Assembly (NCBI GenBank): GCA_905181715.1
Contig: CAJIYT010000021.1
Location: 1 to 43,006 of the forward strand
DNA from: an uncultured Candidatus Poseidoniales archaeon
Lineage (GTDB): Archaea; Thermoplasmatota; Poseidoniia; Poseidoniales; Poseidoniaceae
Length of the DNA: 43,006 nt
Direction of reading: 5' to 3'
Shown here: positions 1 to 7,716 of the stretch, in pieces
Numbering within the stretch: position 1 is the stretch's first letter
Layout: each line of letters opens with the position of its first letter
Position numbers and translations under genes: made by a program
The notes under the pieces: generated by a model
Databases searched by the model: none
What the model was told of the DNA's origin: nothing
The model's input: the letters and a program-made list of their open reading frames with translations, nothing else

Positions 1-172
1 CCATTATCAGTACTAGCGAGGAAGCCCGAAGAACCTGTTTAGACATCATGAACACCACCTAGTGAATCGATGAACAAGCCAATCGTATTTGTTTCTTGGC
101 ATTGATGGTGGAGTTATTAGGCAAATAAGTCTCATACGGAAGCCTCATCAGTCTCCTCCGATTACCCAAATC

Positions 173-544
173 ATGCAGGCACCAACTGGAACTGAAAACC
201 AACCGCAAAACGCCAGTCAACAACCACAGATTTTGATATCCAATACAGAAACAATTCATGGAAAGACAATTACTAGTTCACTTGGAGTGGTTACTGGATC
301 TACTGTGAGAGCAAAACATATCGGCAAGGATATTCTTGCCGGACTTAAAAATATCGTCGGTGGTGAATTGAAAGCCTATACCGAACTATTGCAAGAATCA
401 CGGGCTGAGGCCATGAACCGGATGCTAATGGATTGTCTGAACCGCGGCGGTAATGCTGTGGTCAATGTTCGTTTCGCTACCAGTAACGTCGCCAACGGCG
501 CCTCTGAATTATTCGCCTATGGCACCGCTGTCATTGTCCAATGA
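173..544 (+). CDS. YbjQ-family (UPF0145) protein
   Basis: A 123-residue protein whose body fits the YbjQ/UPF0145 family (small soluble beta-rich proteins, sometimes called heavy-metal-binding domain proteins; function unproven). Visible family features are the opening strand ISNTETIHGKTI, the GVVTG segment, KDILAGLKNIVGGELKAY, a helix of the AEAMNRML type, GGNAVVNVRF and the closing FAYGTAVIV. About 20 extra polar residues rich in Gln and Asn precede the domain. The ATG at 173 was chosen because the frame upstream, back to a TTG at 89, has no family-like sequence; no clear ribosome binding site is visible. A second family member follows 11 nt downstream, so the pair is probably co-transcribed. 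Family certain enough; function unknown. Confidence 0.8.
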   Translation: MQAPTGTENQPQNASQQPQILISNTETIHGKTITSSLGVVTGSTVRAKHIGKDILAGLKNIVGGELKAYTELLQESRAEAMNRMLMDCLNRGGNAVVNVRFATSNVANGASELFAYGTAVIVQ

Positions 545-555
545 GGTGAGCGATT

Positions 556-1050
556 ATGGATGATGATTTAATTGGAGTAATTTGGATTATCGTGTCTCTG
601 ACATTTAGCATAGGCCCTATCTTATTCTCTTGGCTTTATGGTAATTATTACCAAAAGGAAAAGGTCAACCAATTAGTGATGAGGGAAAGTGCTTTTTTAA
701 CACAGCATGGAAGAGATAATATCCATAGTATCTCAAATCTTATCCCACCAAAGCCGATTGCTAATTGTGGATTAGTGATGGCAAATATCTCAGTCGGAAC
801 CAGTTGGTGGCAGACAATGATTGGGGGGCTGCACGCTATATTTGGTGGAAACATCACTATGTTTGACCGTGTTCTTAACTACGGACGCAGAGAAGCTCTG
901 CAGAGATTACGTGAGCAAGCATTGCAACAGGGGTGGGATAATGTCATCAACGTACGCTTGGAAACCGCAAGAATTGTTTCATCTAATAATGGACAAAAAG
1001 GCAGTGCCTATGAAATCCTGGCCTATGGTACTGGAATCAAGCACCAATGA
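556..1050 (+). CDS. membrane-anchored YbjQ-like protein
   Basis: A 164-residue protein with one hydrophobic N-terminal segment (about residues 4-29) followed by a YbjQ-like domain. The domain repeats the landmarks of its upstream neighbour: GLVMANISVGTSWW, an amphipathic REALQRLREQALQQG helix, WDNVINVRLE and the terminal EILAYGTGI. The start at 556 has a good Shine-Dalgarno sequence (GAGGTGA, 543-549) that begins inside the stop codon of the preceding gene, so the two are likely translated as a pair. A tandem of one soluble and one membrane-attached member hints at a mixed complex, but this is inference. No metal-binding cluster of Cys or His is evident, so the heavy-metal label should not be taken as a function. 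Confidence 0.7.
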   Translation: MDDDLIGVIWIIVSLTFSIGPILFSWLYGNYYQKEKVNQLVMRESAFLTQHGRDNIHSISNLIPPKPIANCGLVMANISVGTSWWQTMIGGLHAIFGGNITMFDRVLNYGRREALQRLREQALQQGWDNVINVRLETARIVSSNNGQKGSAYEILAYGTGIKHQ

Positions 1051-1175
1051 TTGTTTATTTGTGCTTTGAGTGATTCTAAATCACATCTAAGACATCGGTT
1101 CTAATGCAGAGATTTTAGTCAATTGGGAATCCTTTCACTACTTGGCCACAAGGAAATTTGAAATCCTCGAGTTCA

Positions 1176-1541
1176 TCACTCAACGGTAATTGTGGCAGAC
1201 ATTGAAGAATGGAGATCACAATGATAAGCAATAGTTCCAACTGTGGTAAATGTGTAAGAATAGCTTTCACCCTTTGCAAGATTTCCAGAATCAAAGGTAG
1301 CATCGTTGGCAGTTGCCGTATGGCTAGCACTATCCAAATTGGTCCAAGTAACCTGATCACCAACTGCCACGGTTAATCCGGAAGGGCTGAAAGCATAACC
1401 GCTAATATCAACGGATTTACTCGTAGACCCCTCACCTGGTGAATCCCCGTTTCCTGTAGATCCATCCATGCTATCACCGCTGCATCCAGCAAGACTACCT
1501 GCCAACAATACAGCCATTATCAGTAGGGCATTTGCTTTCAT
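1176..1541 (-). CDS. halocyanin/plastocyanin-like blue-copper lipoprotein
   Basis: A 121-residue cupredoxin, probably a membrane-tethered electron carrier on the outer face of the cell. Residues 1-20 form a lipoprotein signal ending in the lipobox LAGC with Cys20 as the modified residue, followed by a Gly/Ser-rich linker to about residue 43. The type 1 copper ligands are all visible: His74 (SASHTA) and the C-terminal loop Cys108, His111, Met114 (spacing C-x2-H-x2-M). The mature domain of about 75 residues is normal for halocyanin and plastocyanin. It is transcribed away from the DUF3754-alkB pair, and a TATA-like element lies about 28 nt upstream of the ATG, suggesting a very short leader. 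The electron partner cannot be deduced from the neighbours. Confidence 0.88.
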   Translation of the reverse strand: MKANALLIMAVLLAGSLAGCSGDSMDGSTGNGDSPGEGSTSKSVDISGYAFSPSGLTVAVGDQVTWTNLDSASHTATANDATFDSGNLAKGESYSYTFTTVGTIAYHCDLHSSMSATITVE

Positions 1542-1563
1542 GATTAATGGTTGATTAGTCTGC

Positions 1564-1574
1564 TATAATATATT
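1564..1574 (-). promoter_or_regulatory. TATA-like box for the blue-copper gene
   Basis: On the minus strand this reads AATATATTATA, centred about 28 nt upstream of the ATG at 1541. Archaeal TATA boxes typically sit 22-28 nt upstream of the transcription start, so a leaderless or near-leaderless transcript is predicted. The A/T-rich stretch lies between divergent genes and could also serve the plus-strand gene at 1623. Confidence 0.5.
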
Positions 1575-1622
1575 CACCCTTCCTCAGTAATACTGAAGAC
1601 CATTACTTGTTGTGGAGTAAGT

Positions 1623-2807
1623 ATGGCTAGTGATTTAGAACAACACTACATCCCAATCTCCCGTGCTAAAATGAAGGAGACATTGTTTCTATTACCTGAA
1701 CTCGATGAAGATTTACGACCTGGTTTAGCCAAAGTCTCACACCTGTTGGAAATGATATGGCATCATTCGTCCCACTCGCGCCTAGAACTGCTTAAATCTC
1801 TATATGAGAGCATGGATCCCGACCAAAATCAAAATCCTGATTCCAAAGGAAAGGAAGAATTCCTAGAAACTCTCAGAATATCATTGCATAATGGTAACTG
1901 GAAGGAAATAGACGAGGAGGAGATGGAGGCGGCTCGTCAAGGAGAGAACCTTTTTCCGATCAGTCTAAGAGTGAGATCTGATGAATTGGTGACATCGCTA
2001 TTATTCAAATTGGGAAAGGTTACCATTTCTGATGTTCGAACCACTTGGTTCGGCCTGAAAAAAGAAGAGATTGCTACTGAGGCTTTTGACCGAGTCATAC
2101 AGGTATTACAATTCCATAATGAAGATTGGTTTGAGAATAATAATCGCATGAAGCATTATCAGGGCATTGAATCTGCAGGGTTGCATCTTCGTTTATTCAA
2201 AACCGTACCTAAACTAGACCTTGAGACCATCTTTCCTAATACTTCACCCGAGATGCGTCATCTGGATAAAATCAAGATTTTCGCTCCTCTTGTTGGCGGT
2301 TTAATCACTTTAGGACTAAAGTTTGGGCCATTGATATTTGGCGGTGGGACCGGTAGCACCTCGGTTTCGATTATCTCTGGTATCTGTGCAGCATTGGGAA
2401 CCTATATTCTCAAATCATATCTGTCTTATCAAAAAACACGCGAGAAATATCAATCACAGATCTCCAAAGACCTGTATTTCAAGGGACAAGCCAACAATGC
2501 TGCAGTTCTGAATATGATTGTCGATTTGGCAGAGGAACAAGAAGTCAAAGAAGCCCTACTAGCCTATACTTTCTTGCTGGTCGACAAAGATGGTAAACAC
2601 GACAGAAAATCACTAGATATGAGAATTGAAAAATGGCTTCTGGAATCTTTTGCTGTCGAAGTTGGGTTCGAAGTCGATGATGCTTTAAGAAAACTCGAAG
2701 AAATGAAATTACTAAAAAAGTTCCCTGATGGCTCACTTACAGTTCTTTCAATCGATGAATCACTAAAGGTACTCGACCATCATTGGGATCATCTTTTCAG
2801 TTACTGA
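1623..2807 (+). CDS. DUF3754 (TMEM143-like) membrane protein
   Basis: A 394-residue protein of unknown function. The centre has two hydrophobic segments (around residues 220-265, with GG-rich turns) followed by the most recognisable block, QANNAAVLNMIVDLAEEQE and KEALLAYTFLL, which matches my memory of DUF3754/TMEM143 proteins of bacteria, plants and mitochondria. The N-terminal half is charged and helical, and the C-terminal 80 residues look like a winged-helix-type region (LDMRIEKWLL, VDDALRKLEEMKLL). The start has GGAG at 1614-1617, five bases before the ATG. Its stop lies 12 nt from the alkB-type gene, so the two are probably one transcription unit; a role in membrane or lipid metabolism is a guess from that linkage only. 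Confidence 0.7.
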   Translation: MASDLEQHYIPISRAKMKETLFLLPELDEDLRPGLAKVSHLLEMIWHHSSHSRLELLKSLYESMDPDQNQNPDSKGKEEFLETLRISLHNGNWKEIDEEEMEAARQGENLFPISLRVRSDELVTSLLFKLGKVTISDVRTTWFGLKKEEIATEAFDRVIQVLQFHNEDWFENNNRMKHYQGIESAGLHLRLFKTVPKLDLETIFPNTSPEMRHLDKIKIFAPLVGGLITLGLKFGPLIFGGGTGSTSVSIISGICAALGTYILKSYLSYQKTREKYQSQISKDLYFKGQANNAAVLNMIVDLAEEQEVKEALLAYTFLLVDKDGKHDRKSLDMRIEKWLLESFAVEVGFEVDDALRKLEEMKLLKKFPDGSLTVLSIDESLKVLDHHWDHLFSY

Positions 2808-2819
2808 TGGTGGTTAATA

Positions 2820-3809
2820 ATGGATAAAGCGCTGAGATGGCCACCTCACTTGTTGGGATTGATTACACCTATCTTCACATTTGTTTCACTATATCTTGGT
2901 GGATGGTGGATGATCTCACCAATTGTGCTTTTTCTGGTAATATATCCGCTATTGGACTTTGTTTTTGGCAAGAGCCCACCGGTTGAACCTGCAGTAGAGG
3001 GTTTTCCTTTTGAATTGATAATCCATTTCCACGGATTGATGGTGCCGATTAATATCGCCTATTTACTCTATTTAATCACAACCAATAGTTTGTCGGGAAT
3101 GATGCTATTTGGCATCATAACCGTCGGTTTATCGACAGGAGCAAGTGGAATAGTTACCGCACATGAATTAGGCCATCGTCGTCCAAAATCATTCTCGTGG
3201 TGGCTGGCACGCCTCGATCTGTTAAGTGCACTCTATCTTCACTATACTGTCGAACATAATTTCACTCATCACAAACATTGGGCTAGGGAATGCGATCCCA
3301 CTTCATCGAAATTGGGTAGAGGATTCTACATCCACTTCCTGCAAACCTTACCTCGCCAAATCAAAGGGGCTTATAGCGCGAGACCGAGGGATGTCAAGAT
3401 TGGGTTCGCACTTGAAATCTTACTATTGGCTGGCCTAGCAATGATTTCAAAATACGTACTTGCCGCATTCTTATTACAAGCATTTATTGCGATAATTCTG
3501 CTTGAATTTACCAATTATATGCAACATCATGGTTTGACTCGTAGTATGGACGAACGAGGAACATCTCAGCATGCATGGGAATCACGGCACCGTTGGTCGC
3601 GTTGGACTTTACTGGAATTACCATTACATCCCGCTCATCATTTGAAAGCTAGTACACAATATGATAAATTGACTACAATTGATGATGCTCCTCAACTAAA
3701 ATATGGCTATTACGTGATGTTTTGGATTTCCCTAATACCACCACTGTGGCACAGAGTGATGGCTAATGAGATCAAAAGAAACGAAAAGTCACAACATAGT
3801 GACAATTGA
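2820..3809 (+). CDS. alkB: AlkB-type alkane 1-monooxygenase (integral membrane di-iron)
   Basis: A 329-residue membrane protein with several hydrophobic helices and the full set of His clusters of AlkB-type monooxygenases in the fatty-acid desaturase superfamily: HELGH (115-119), EHNFTHHKH (145-153, matching the EHxxxHH box that separates AlkB from desaturases), NYMQHHGL (232-239, usually NYxEHYGL) and LPLHPAHH (267-274, usually LQRHSDHH). The CDPTSSKLGRGFY segment after the second box also follows AlkB spacing. Family members hydroxylate the terminal carbon of alkanes using O2 and electrons from rubredoxin; no rubredoxin or reductase is in the window. The length is somewhat short for AlkB (about 400). 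A hydroxylase of another hydrophobic chain remains possible. It overlaps no gene and follows the DUF3754 gene by 12 nt. Confidence 0.85.
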   Translation: MDKALRWPPHLLGLITPIFTFVSLYLGGWWMISPIVLFLVIYPLLDFVFGKSPPVEPAVEGFPFELIIHFHGLMVPINIAYLLYLITTNSLSGMMLFGIITVGLSTGASGIVTAHELGHRRPKSFSWWLARLDLLSALYLHYTVEHNFTHHKHWARECDPTSSKLGRGFYIHFLQTLPRQIKGAYSARPRDVKIGFALEILLLAGLAMISKYVLAAFLLQAFIAIILLEFTNYMQHHGLTRSMDERGTSQHAWESRHRWSRWTLLELPLHPAHHLKASTQYDKLTTIDDAPQLKYGYYVMFWISLIPPLWHRVMANEIKRNEKSQHSDN

Positions 3810-3815
3810 GTAAGG

Positions 3816-3891
3816 TGGTGGACGATGGGGGATTTGAACCCCCGGCATCTTGGTTGCAAACCAAGCACTCTTCCAACTGAGTTAATCGCCC
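3816..3891 (-). tRNA. tRNA-Ala (anticodon TGC)
   Basis: A 76-nt cloverleaf reads on the minus strand: acceptor GGGCGAT paired with ATCGTCC, D stem ACTC/GAGT, anticodon stem CTTGG/CCAAG around loop TTTGCAA (anticodon TGC), a five-base variable loop, T stem GGGGG/CCCCC with loop TTCAAAT, discriminator A and an encoded CCA end. The acceptor contains the G3:U70 wobble pair, the universal identity element for alanine, confirming the anticodon assignment. It lies 37 nt downstream of purA on the same strand and converges with alkB, whose stop is 6 nt away. No intron is present. Confidence 0.97.
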
Positions 3892-3928
3892 TTTAATCCG
3901 TCCGGGTGAGCCTCTCCTTCTTGAGGTT

Positions 3929-5215
3929 TCACACGCGGTCTATCGTGGCATCGCGGTCTGGCCCGACACCAACACTGGAGATAGTCACGCCAATGAGACC
4001 TTCCAATGTCTTGATGTATTGTTGAGCAGGGGTTGGTAGTCCTTTGAATCCAATATTATCAGCATTACATTTGCTCGCCACACCGAGCCATTCCGCCGTA
4101 GATAATTGAGCGAAACCTGGCATCTCTATGTAAATTGGTTTACATCTTGCTAGAGCGCTTGCAGTCGCTGGCATTTCATGGATTTCCTTGCCATCTAGTT
4201 CGTAACCCACGCATATCTTTAGTAAGTCTAAACCACCAAGAACATCGAGTTTGGTCAAAGCGATTTCAGTGAAACCATTGACTCTTTGCGCATGACGCAT
4301 GACAACCAAATCAAACCAACCACATCGGCGTGGCCGACCTGTAGTAGTACCGAATTCATGGCCGACACTTCCCATGTGCTCGCCATCTGCATCATACAAT
4401 TCTGTAGGCATTGCACCATTTCCAACTCTGGTGATGTAGGCTTTGGTAATTCCAATCACTGTATCGATGTGGCCTGGATGAATACCAGCGCCATGACCAG
4501 CATTACCTCTGCTAGTGACACTGCTAGTAACATATGGATAGGTACCTTGGTCGATGTCGAGTAAACATCCCTGTGCTCCTTCGAGAACTATTCTTTCACC
4601 GAGTTTGAGAGCATTGTCTAGAAGAATACCAGTGTCGCAAATACAATTAGAGAATCGTTCTTGAATCCAAGAAAGATTTTCAGAAAGTTCCTCTGCACTG
4701 ACCCTTTGATCACATCCTGCTGCTGCAAGAGCCGCATTTTGACGTGTAGCCATAATTTCAACATCAGCTTCATCAAGTTCAGCAAAACGTAAACCTATAC
4801 GATTTATTTTATCAGCATATGCAGGACCGATTCCCCTTCCAGTTGTGCCAATTTTTTTATCGAGACCATCGAGATAGGTGTGGTATGGTAAGATTATGTG
4901 AGCCCGGCTGGAGATGAAAATCCTCTTTCCCCTTGGCTCATCGCCACCGTTTTCAACCCAATCATTCAACTCGCGGTCGAGAACCCATGGATCTACTACC
5001 ATTCCATCTCCCAATACAAGTGCACAGTCCTCTCTGGTAATACCTGAGGGCAATAGATGGAATTTGAGAACGCGTTCACCTAATACTACGGTGTGGCCAG
5101 CATTGTTACCACCTTGAAATCTAGCAACCCAACTCGCCTTTTCAGCGATACGGTCGACCAACTTACCCTTTCCTTCATCTCCCCATTGGGAGCCGAGTAC
5201 AACTGTCGCAGGCAT
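3929..5215 (-). CDS. purA: adenylosuccinate synthetase
   Basis: A 428-residue PurA, joining IMP and aspartate with GTP hydrolysis in the first step from IMP to AMP. The N-terminal GSQWGDEGKGK P-loop-like motif occupies residues 8-18 and GGNNAGHT 35-42; with the ATG at 5215 the catalytic Asp and His fall at 13 and 41, exactly the E. coli numbering, which supports this start over a TTG 36 nt upstream. A GGAG Shine-Dalgarno sequence lies six bases before the ATG. Other family marks are GTTGRGIGPAYADK, VLEGAQGCLLDIDQGTYPYVTSS and TTTGRPRRCGWFD. Length is normal. It is divergent from tfb and followed on the same strand by tRNA-Ala. The sequence shows no anomaly. Confidence 0.97.
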   Translation of the reverse strand: MPATVVLGSQWGDEGKGKLVDRIAEKASWVARFQGGNNAGHTVVLGERVLKFHLLPSGITREDCALVLGDGMVVDPWVLDRELNDWVENGGDEPRGKRIFISSRAHIILPYHTYLDGLDKKIGTTGRGIGPAYADKINRIGLRFAELDEADVEIMATRQNAALAAAGCDQRVSAEELSENLSWIQERFSNCICDTGILLDNALKLGERIVLEGAQGCLLDIDQGTYPYVTSSVTSRGNAGHGAGIHPGHIDTVIGITKAYITRVGNGAMPTELYDADGEHMGSVGHEFGTTTGRPRRCGWFDLVVMRHAQRVNGFTEIALTKLDVLGGLDLLKICVGYELDGKEIHEMPATASALARCKPIYIEMPGFAQLSTAEWLGVASKCNADNIGFKGLPTPAQQYIKTLEGLIGVTISSVGVGPDRDATIDRV

Positions 5216-5371
5216 GAAACTCTCCACATCGACGGGGAAGACTATACTCAATGAACATATTGTGAGCGTGTTGAAGACTATTGCATAGAATTATGCTGAA
5301 CTTTCAATTTCAGTAGTCATCGCATTATGCGCCTGCTGCGTGACCTAACCCTGAATCACATAGGCGATAAG

Positions 5372-5379
5372 TTAATATA
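5372..5379 (+). promoter_or_regulatory. candidate TATA box for tfb
   Basis: TTAATATA lies about 40 nt upstream of the tfb ATG, which would place transcription start near 5400 and leave room for the GGAG ribosome binding site at 5404-5407. A second A/T run (TTATATA, 5393-5399) lies too close to the start for a leadered transcript. Assignment is by position only. Confidence 0.35.
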
Positions 5380-5415
5380 CCCTTGGCGCTCATTATATAA
5401 CTGGGAGTTGAGTAG

Positions 5416-6375
5416 ATGGCAAAGCGGGAAATAGTAAGCGGAGAACACAGAAGAATCACCCCCGGACATTCAAGTCCGTGTGATGAATGTGGGGTTACCA
5501 ATTGGAATCTTGATGAGAATCGAGGCGAGGTTATATGCAATCAGTGTGGTTTGGTCGTCGAGCAATCGATGATCGACCCTGGTGCTGATTGGACCAATCA
5601 TGACCACTTTCAGGATAAGAGTCGAGTAGGCGCACCTCTTACTTACCGTCTAGCTGATAGAGGCCTGAATACGACTATTTCACGCTCAGACTTAACCAGC
5701 ATGGGAGCATCAAGAAATCGTATTTCATCGCGGGACCGGCGAGATTGGCGAAGGCGAATCGTCGTCGATGAACGATCAAAAACACGCCAAAGCAGAGCAC
5801 GTAATCTTGTCAAAGCAAATCAGATGATCAGAGATTTCTCAGGGCTCCCTAACCCCATGCAAGAGGAAACTGCTCGCTTATACCGCAAATTATCTAACGA
5901 GGGCTTCGTCACTGGTCGCTCGATTGCTGGGGTCGCTGCCGCTTGTACCTACTTGGTGGCTAGAAAGGAAAATATCCCACGTCAGATTCCTGAAATAGCT
6001 GATGCATATCAAATCGACGGAAAGGAATTATCCCGCTTGATACGTCATATCTCGCGCAAATACAACATGCACACAATTACCTCACCATCCGAATACTTCG
6101 ACCGTTTCATCTCAGAATTGGAGTTGCCACCTAATACCAGATTACAAGTAGATCATCTCTGGCAAGTAATCGAGCCTCATAGCGATATTTGGCAAGGCAA
6201 AAAGCCAATGGGAGTTGCTGCTGCACTAATTTACAAGGCAGCAAAGGAATCTGGTCGGACACGAACTCAAGCGGAAATCTGTAAAATCTCCAATATCAGC
6301 GAAGTAACCCTACGAGGATTGCTTAAATTGATTAATGGATTACTACGCAGACTCGGTGAAGCAAGTCATAATTGA
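5416..6375 (+). CDS. tfb: transcription initiation factor B (TFB/TFIIB)
   Basis: A 319-residue archaeal TFB that bridges TBP-bound promoter DNA and RNA polymerase. The N-terminal zinc ribbon has Cys22, Cys25, Cys41 and Cys44 (CDEC and CNQC), followed by the B-reader/linker region ending near residue 115 with a run of basic residues. Two cyclin-like repeats follow, at about 120-210 (with AGVAAACTYLVARKENIPR) and 220-310 (with MGVAAALIYKAAKESGRTRT). The start has GGAG eight bases upstream. Length and domain order are typical. It stands alone, divergent from purA. Archaea often have several TFB paralogues; whether this is the main one cannot be told here. Confidence 0.96.
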   Translation: MAKREIVSGEHRRITPGHSSPCDECGVTNWNLDENRGEVICNQCGLVVEQSMIDPGADWTNHDHFQDKSRVGAPLTYRLADRGLNTTISRSDLTSMGASRNRISSRDRRDWRRRIVVDERSKTRQSRARNLVKANQMIRDFSGLPNPMQEETARLYRKLSNEGFVTGRSIAGVAAACTYLVARKENIPRQIPEIADAYQIDGKELSRLIRHISRKYNMHTITSPSEYFDRFISELELPPNTRLQVDHLWQVIEPHSDIWQGKKPMGVAAALIYKAAKESGRTRTQAEICKISNISEVTLRGLLKLINGLLRRLGEASHN

Positions 6376-6413
6376 GCCAATATTGATGAGGTGTAGTCAA
6401 CCCCGTTGGTTTG

Positions 6414-6704
6414 ATGACCGCAGATAGGACCGCACGCAAGCAAAGAAAAGTCCGCATCCCTGCCAGCCTAAGCAGGAAGCAGGATGGGAAGCGTGTCGCC
6501 AAACCTGGTGAGATTCCATGTGGGGTAAAAGGGTGCGAAGGCTTCTCCGACAAGCATCTTGGTGGCCGGTCACTTTCACAAGACGATGCCATAGACGTAT
6601 GGGGCGAAGGCGGTTTTACCGTGCGTAAAAGCCGAGTCCGTATTTGCAAATCCTGCTATCGCTCTTGGAAGAAAGAGAGCAAAGATCAAGAGCAGCACTA
6701 TTGA
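6414..6704 (+). CDS. small basic zinc-ribbon protein, unknown function
   Basis: A 96-residue, lysine/arginine-rich protein of unknown function. Four Cys suggest one zinc site: Cys36 and Cys41 (CGVKGC) paired with Cys78 and Cys81 (CKSC). The first 30 residues are basic and probably disordered. The ATG at 6414 is preceded directly by a TTG and by no close Shine-Dalgarno sequence; a GAGGTG lies 21 nt away. It begins 38 nt after tfb on the same strand, and its composition would fit a nucleic-acid-binding role, but that is inference. It converges with the metallo-beta-lactamase-fold gene with only 5 nt between the stop codons. I do not recognise a named family. Confidence 0.6.
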   Translation: MTADRTARKQRKVRIPASLSRKQDGKRVAKPGEIPCGVKGCEGFSDKHLGGRSLSQDDAIDVWGEGGFTVRKSRVRICKSCYRSWKKESKDQEQHY

Positions 6705-6709
6705 GTTCT

Positions 6710-7480
6710 CTAAGAAGATGTTTCTTCATGCTCAAGTAAGGACCATGGTTCCCTTGGAGTGAAAAATAATGAGGTTGGAGCTGGCTTAGCCCAACTTTTA
6801 GGAAGTTGTCCCTCATCGAGTATCACCTTGTCGAAGAATTGCAAATGTTTGTTTAGAACATCTTCGATATGAGTTCGACCCTTTATTGCTGGGCCTCGTG
6901 AAGCAATCAGAGTCTCTAGTTCCAGTTCCATAACCCCTGCGATACTATCAGCCAAATCCGGCAGGCACCCCCCCGGCAAATCCCAACGAATTGGAGTGTC
7001 AGCGCGTGAGATAAGCGAGCCGGCAAAAAGAACTGCGAGATCCTCTTGGTGAAAGCTCATCGCTTCAGAGGCATGCCCGGGTGTAGCAATACACTCAATA
7101 CCCCTGTCATCGATGGCGAAGACATCACCATCATCGAGGGGATTGGAAAAAGTCACTGGCATATCCGAGTCAAAACGATTGGCCCAGGTGGAAAAGAAGT
7201 CACCTGTCTCAAGTGCAGACACTCCATCTTCACCAATGTGTATCGGGACTTCGCCAAATGCTTCTGCAATTGCTTTCGCCCCACCACTGAAGGGAAATCT
7301 ACGGTTGGAAAGTAGAATATTGCTCAGCGGTGGCCCGTCTTCGATATGGCCTTTGATTCGCTCGACTTGGAGCATCTGATACCAAGATGTACCTGTATCT
7401 ATGAGAATCGCTTCCTCTTTGCCGACCACCAAACTAGCGTTAGCATCATGATGGATGCCCGGCAAGCGGATGATGCGCAT
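6710..7480 (-). CDS. metallo-beta-lactamase-fold protein lacking the HxHxDH metal motif
   Basis: A 256-residue protein with the outline of the metallo-beta-lactamase superfamily: an opening strand-turn with HHDANASLVV and ILIDTG (26-30), a TPGH motif (133-136) and AGSLIS (153-158). The metal-binding HxHxDH motif that should follow ILL at about 59-64 is replaced by SNRRFPFSGG, so three His and the Asp are missing although the following GG is kept. TPGHxSE keeps the third-box His. The protein is therefore either catalytically dead or uses another chemistry. It is divergent from L40e (82 nt between starts) and convergent with the zinc-ribbon gene. Superfamily call is fairly secure; function unknown. 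Confidence 0.7.
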   Translation of the reverse strand: MRIIRLPGIHHDANASLVVGKEEAILIDTGTSWYQMLQVERIKGHIEDGPPLSNILLSNRRFPFSGGAKAIAEAFGEVPIHIGEDGVSALETGDFFSTWANRFDSDMPVTFSNPLDDGDVFAIDDRGIECIATPGHASEAMSFHQEDLAVLFAGSLISRADTPIRWDLPGGCLPDLADSIAGVMELELETLIASRGPAIKGRTHIEDVLNKHLQFFDKVILDEGQLPKSWAKPAPTSLFFTPREPWSLLEHEETSS

Positions 7481-7534
7481 ACCATTGGCAATAGTTTCCA
7501 GCCCTTCAATCAGCCGCTTGTTGAGTGGTTGCGG

Positions 7535-7542
7535 TTAAATAT
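7535..7542 (+). promoter_or_regulatory. TATA-like box for L40e
   Basis: TTAAATAT is centred about 24 nt upstream of the L40e ATG at 7563, implying a leaderless transcript, which agrees with the absence of a Shine-Dalgarno sequence in front of that start. Confidence 0.45.
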
Positions 7543-7562
7543 GGGCAGCAAGTCGGCGCTTC

Positions 7563-7712
7563 ATGGCACGATTCCCTGAAGCAGAAGCACGCTTGTTACA
7601 CTGCAAGATCTGCATGAAGTGTAATGCCCGTAATGCATGGCGTGCTGCAGCATGCCGCAAGTGCGCTTACAAGGGTCTAAGGGCCAAGAATGTAGAGCGC
7701 AAGGGTGTTTGA
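7563..7712 (+). CDS. rpl40e: ribosomal protein L40e
   Basis: A 49-residue protein beginning [20 protein letters not shown] and ending in a basic tail. It matches archaeal L40e, the large-subunit protein that in eukaryotes is made fused to ubiquitin. The zinc ribbon uses Cys17, Cys20, Cys31 and Cys34 (CMKC and CRKC); Cys14 is extra. The in-frame stop at 7536-7538 and lack of other start codons make the ATG at 7563 the only choice. No ubiquitin-like domain is fused upstream, as is normal in archaea. It lies just 4 nt from the stop of the convergent prepilin peptidase gene. Confidence 0.95.
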   Translation: MARFPEAEARLLHCKICMKCNARNAWRAAACRKCAYKGLRAKNVERKGV

Positions 7713-7716
7713 ATAA

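Noticed and set aside
1..88. Possible C-terminal tail of a gene entering from the left edge (frame 1, stop at 40-42)
   Set aside because: Only 13 codons are visible and nothing is recognisable; not enough to call a gene. Positions 1-172 otherwise show nothing definite.
5216..5251. Longer PurA starting at TTG 5251
   Set aside because: ATG 5215 gives Asp13 and His41 at E. coli positions and has a GGAG six bases upstream.
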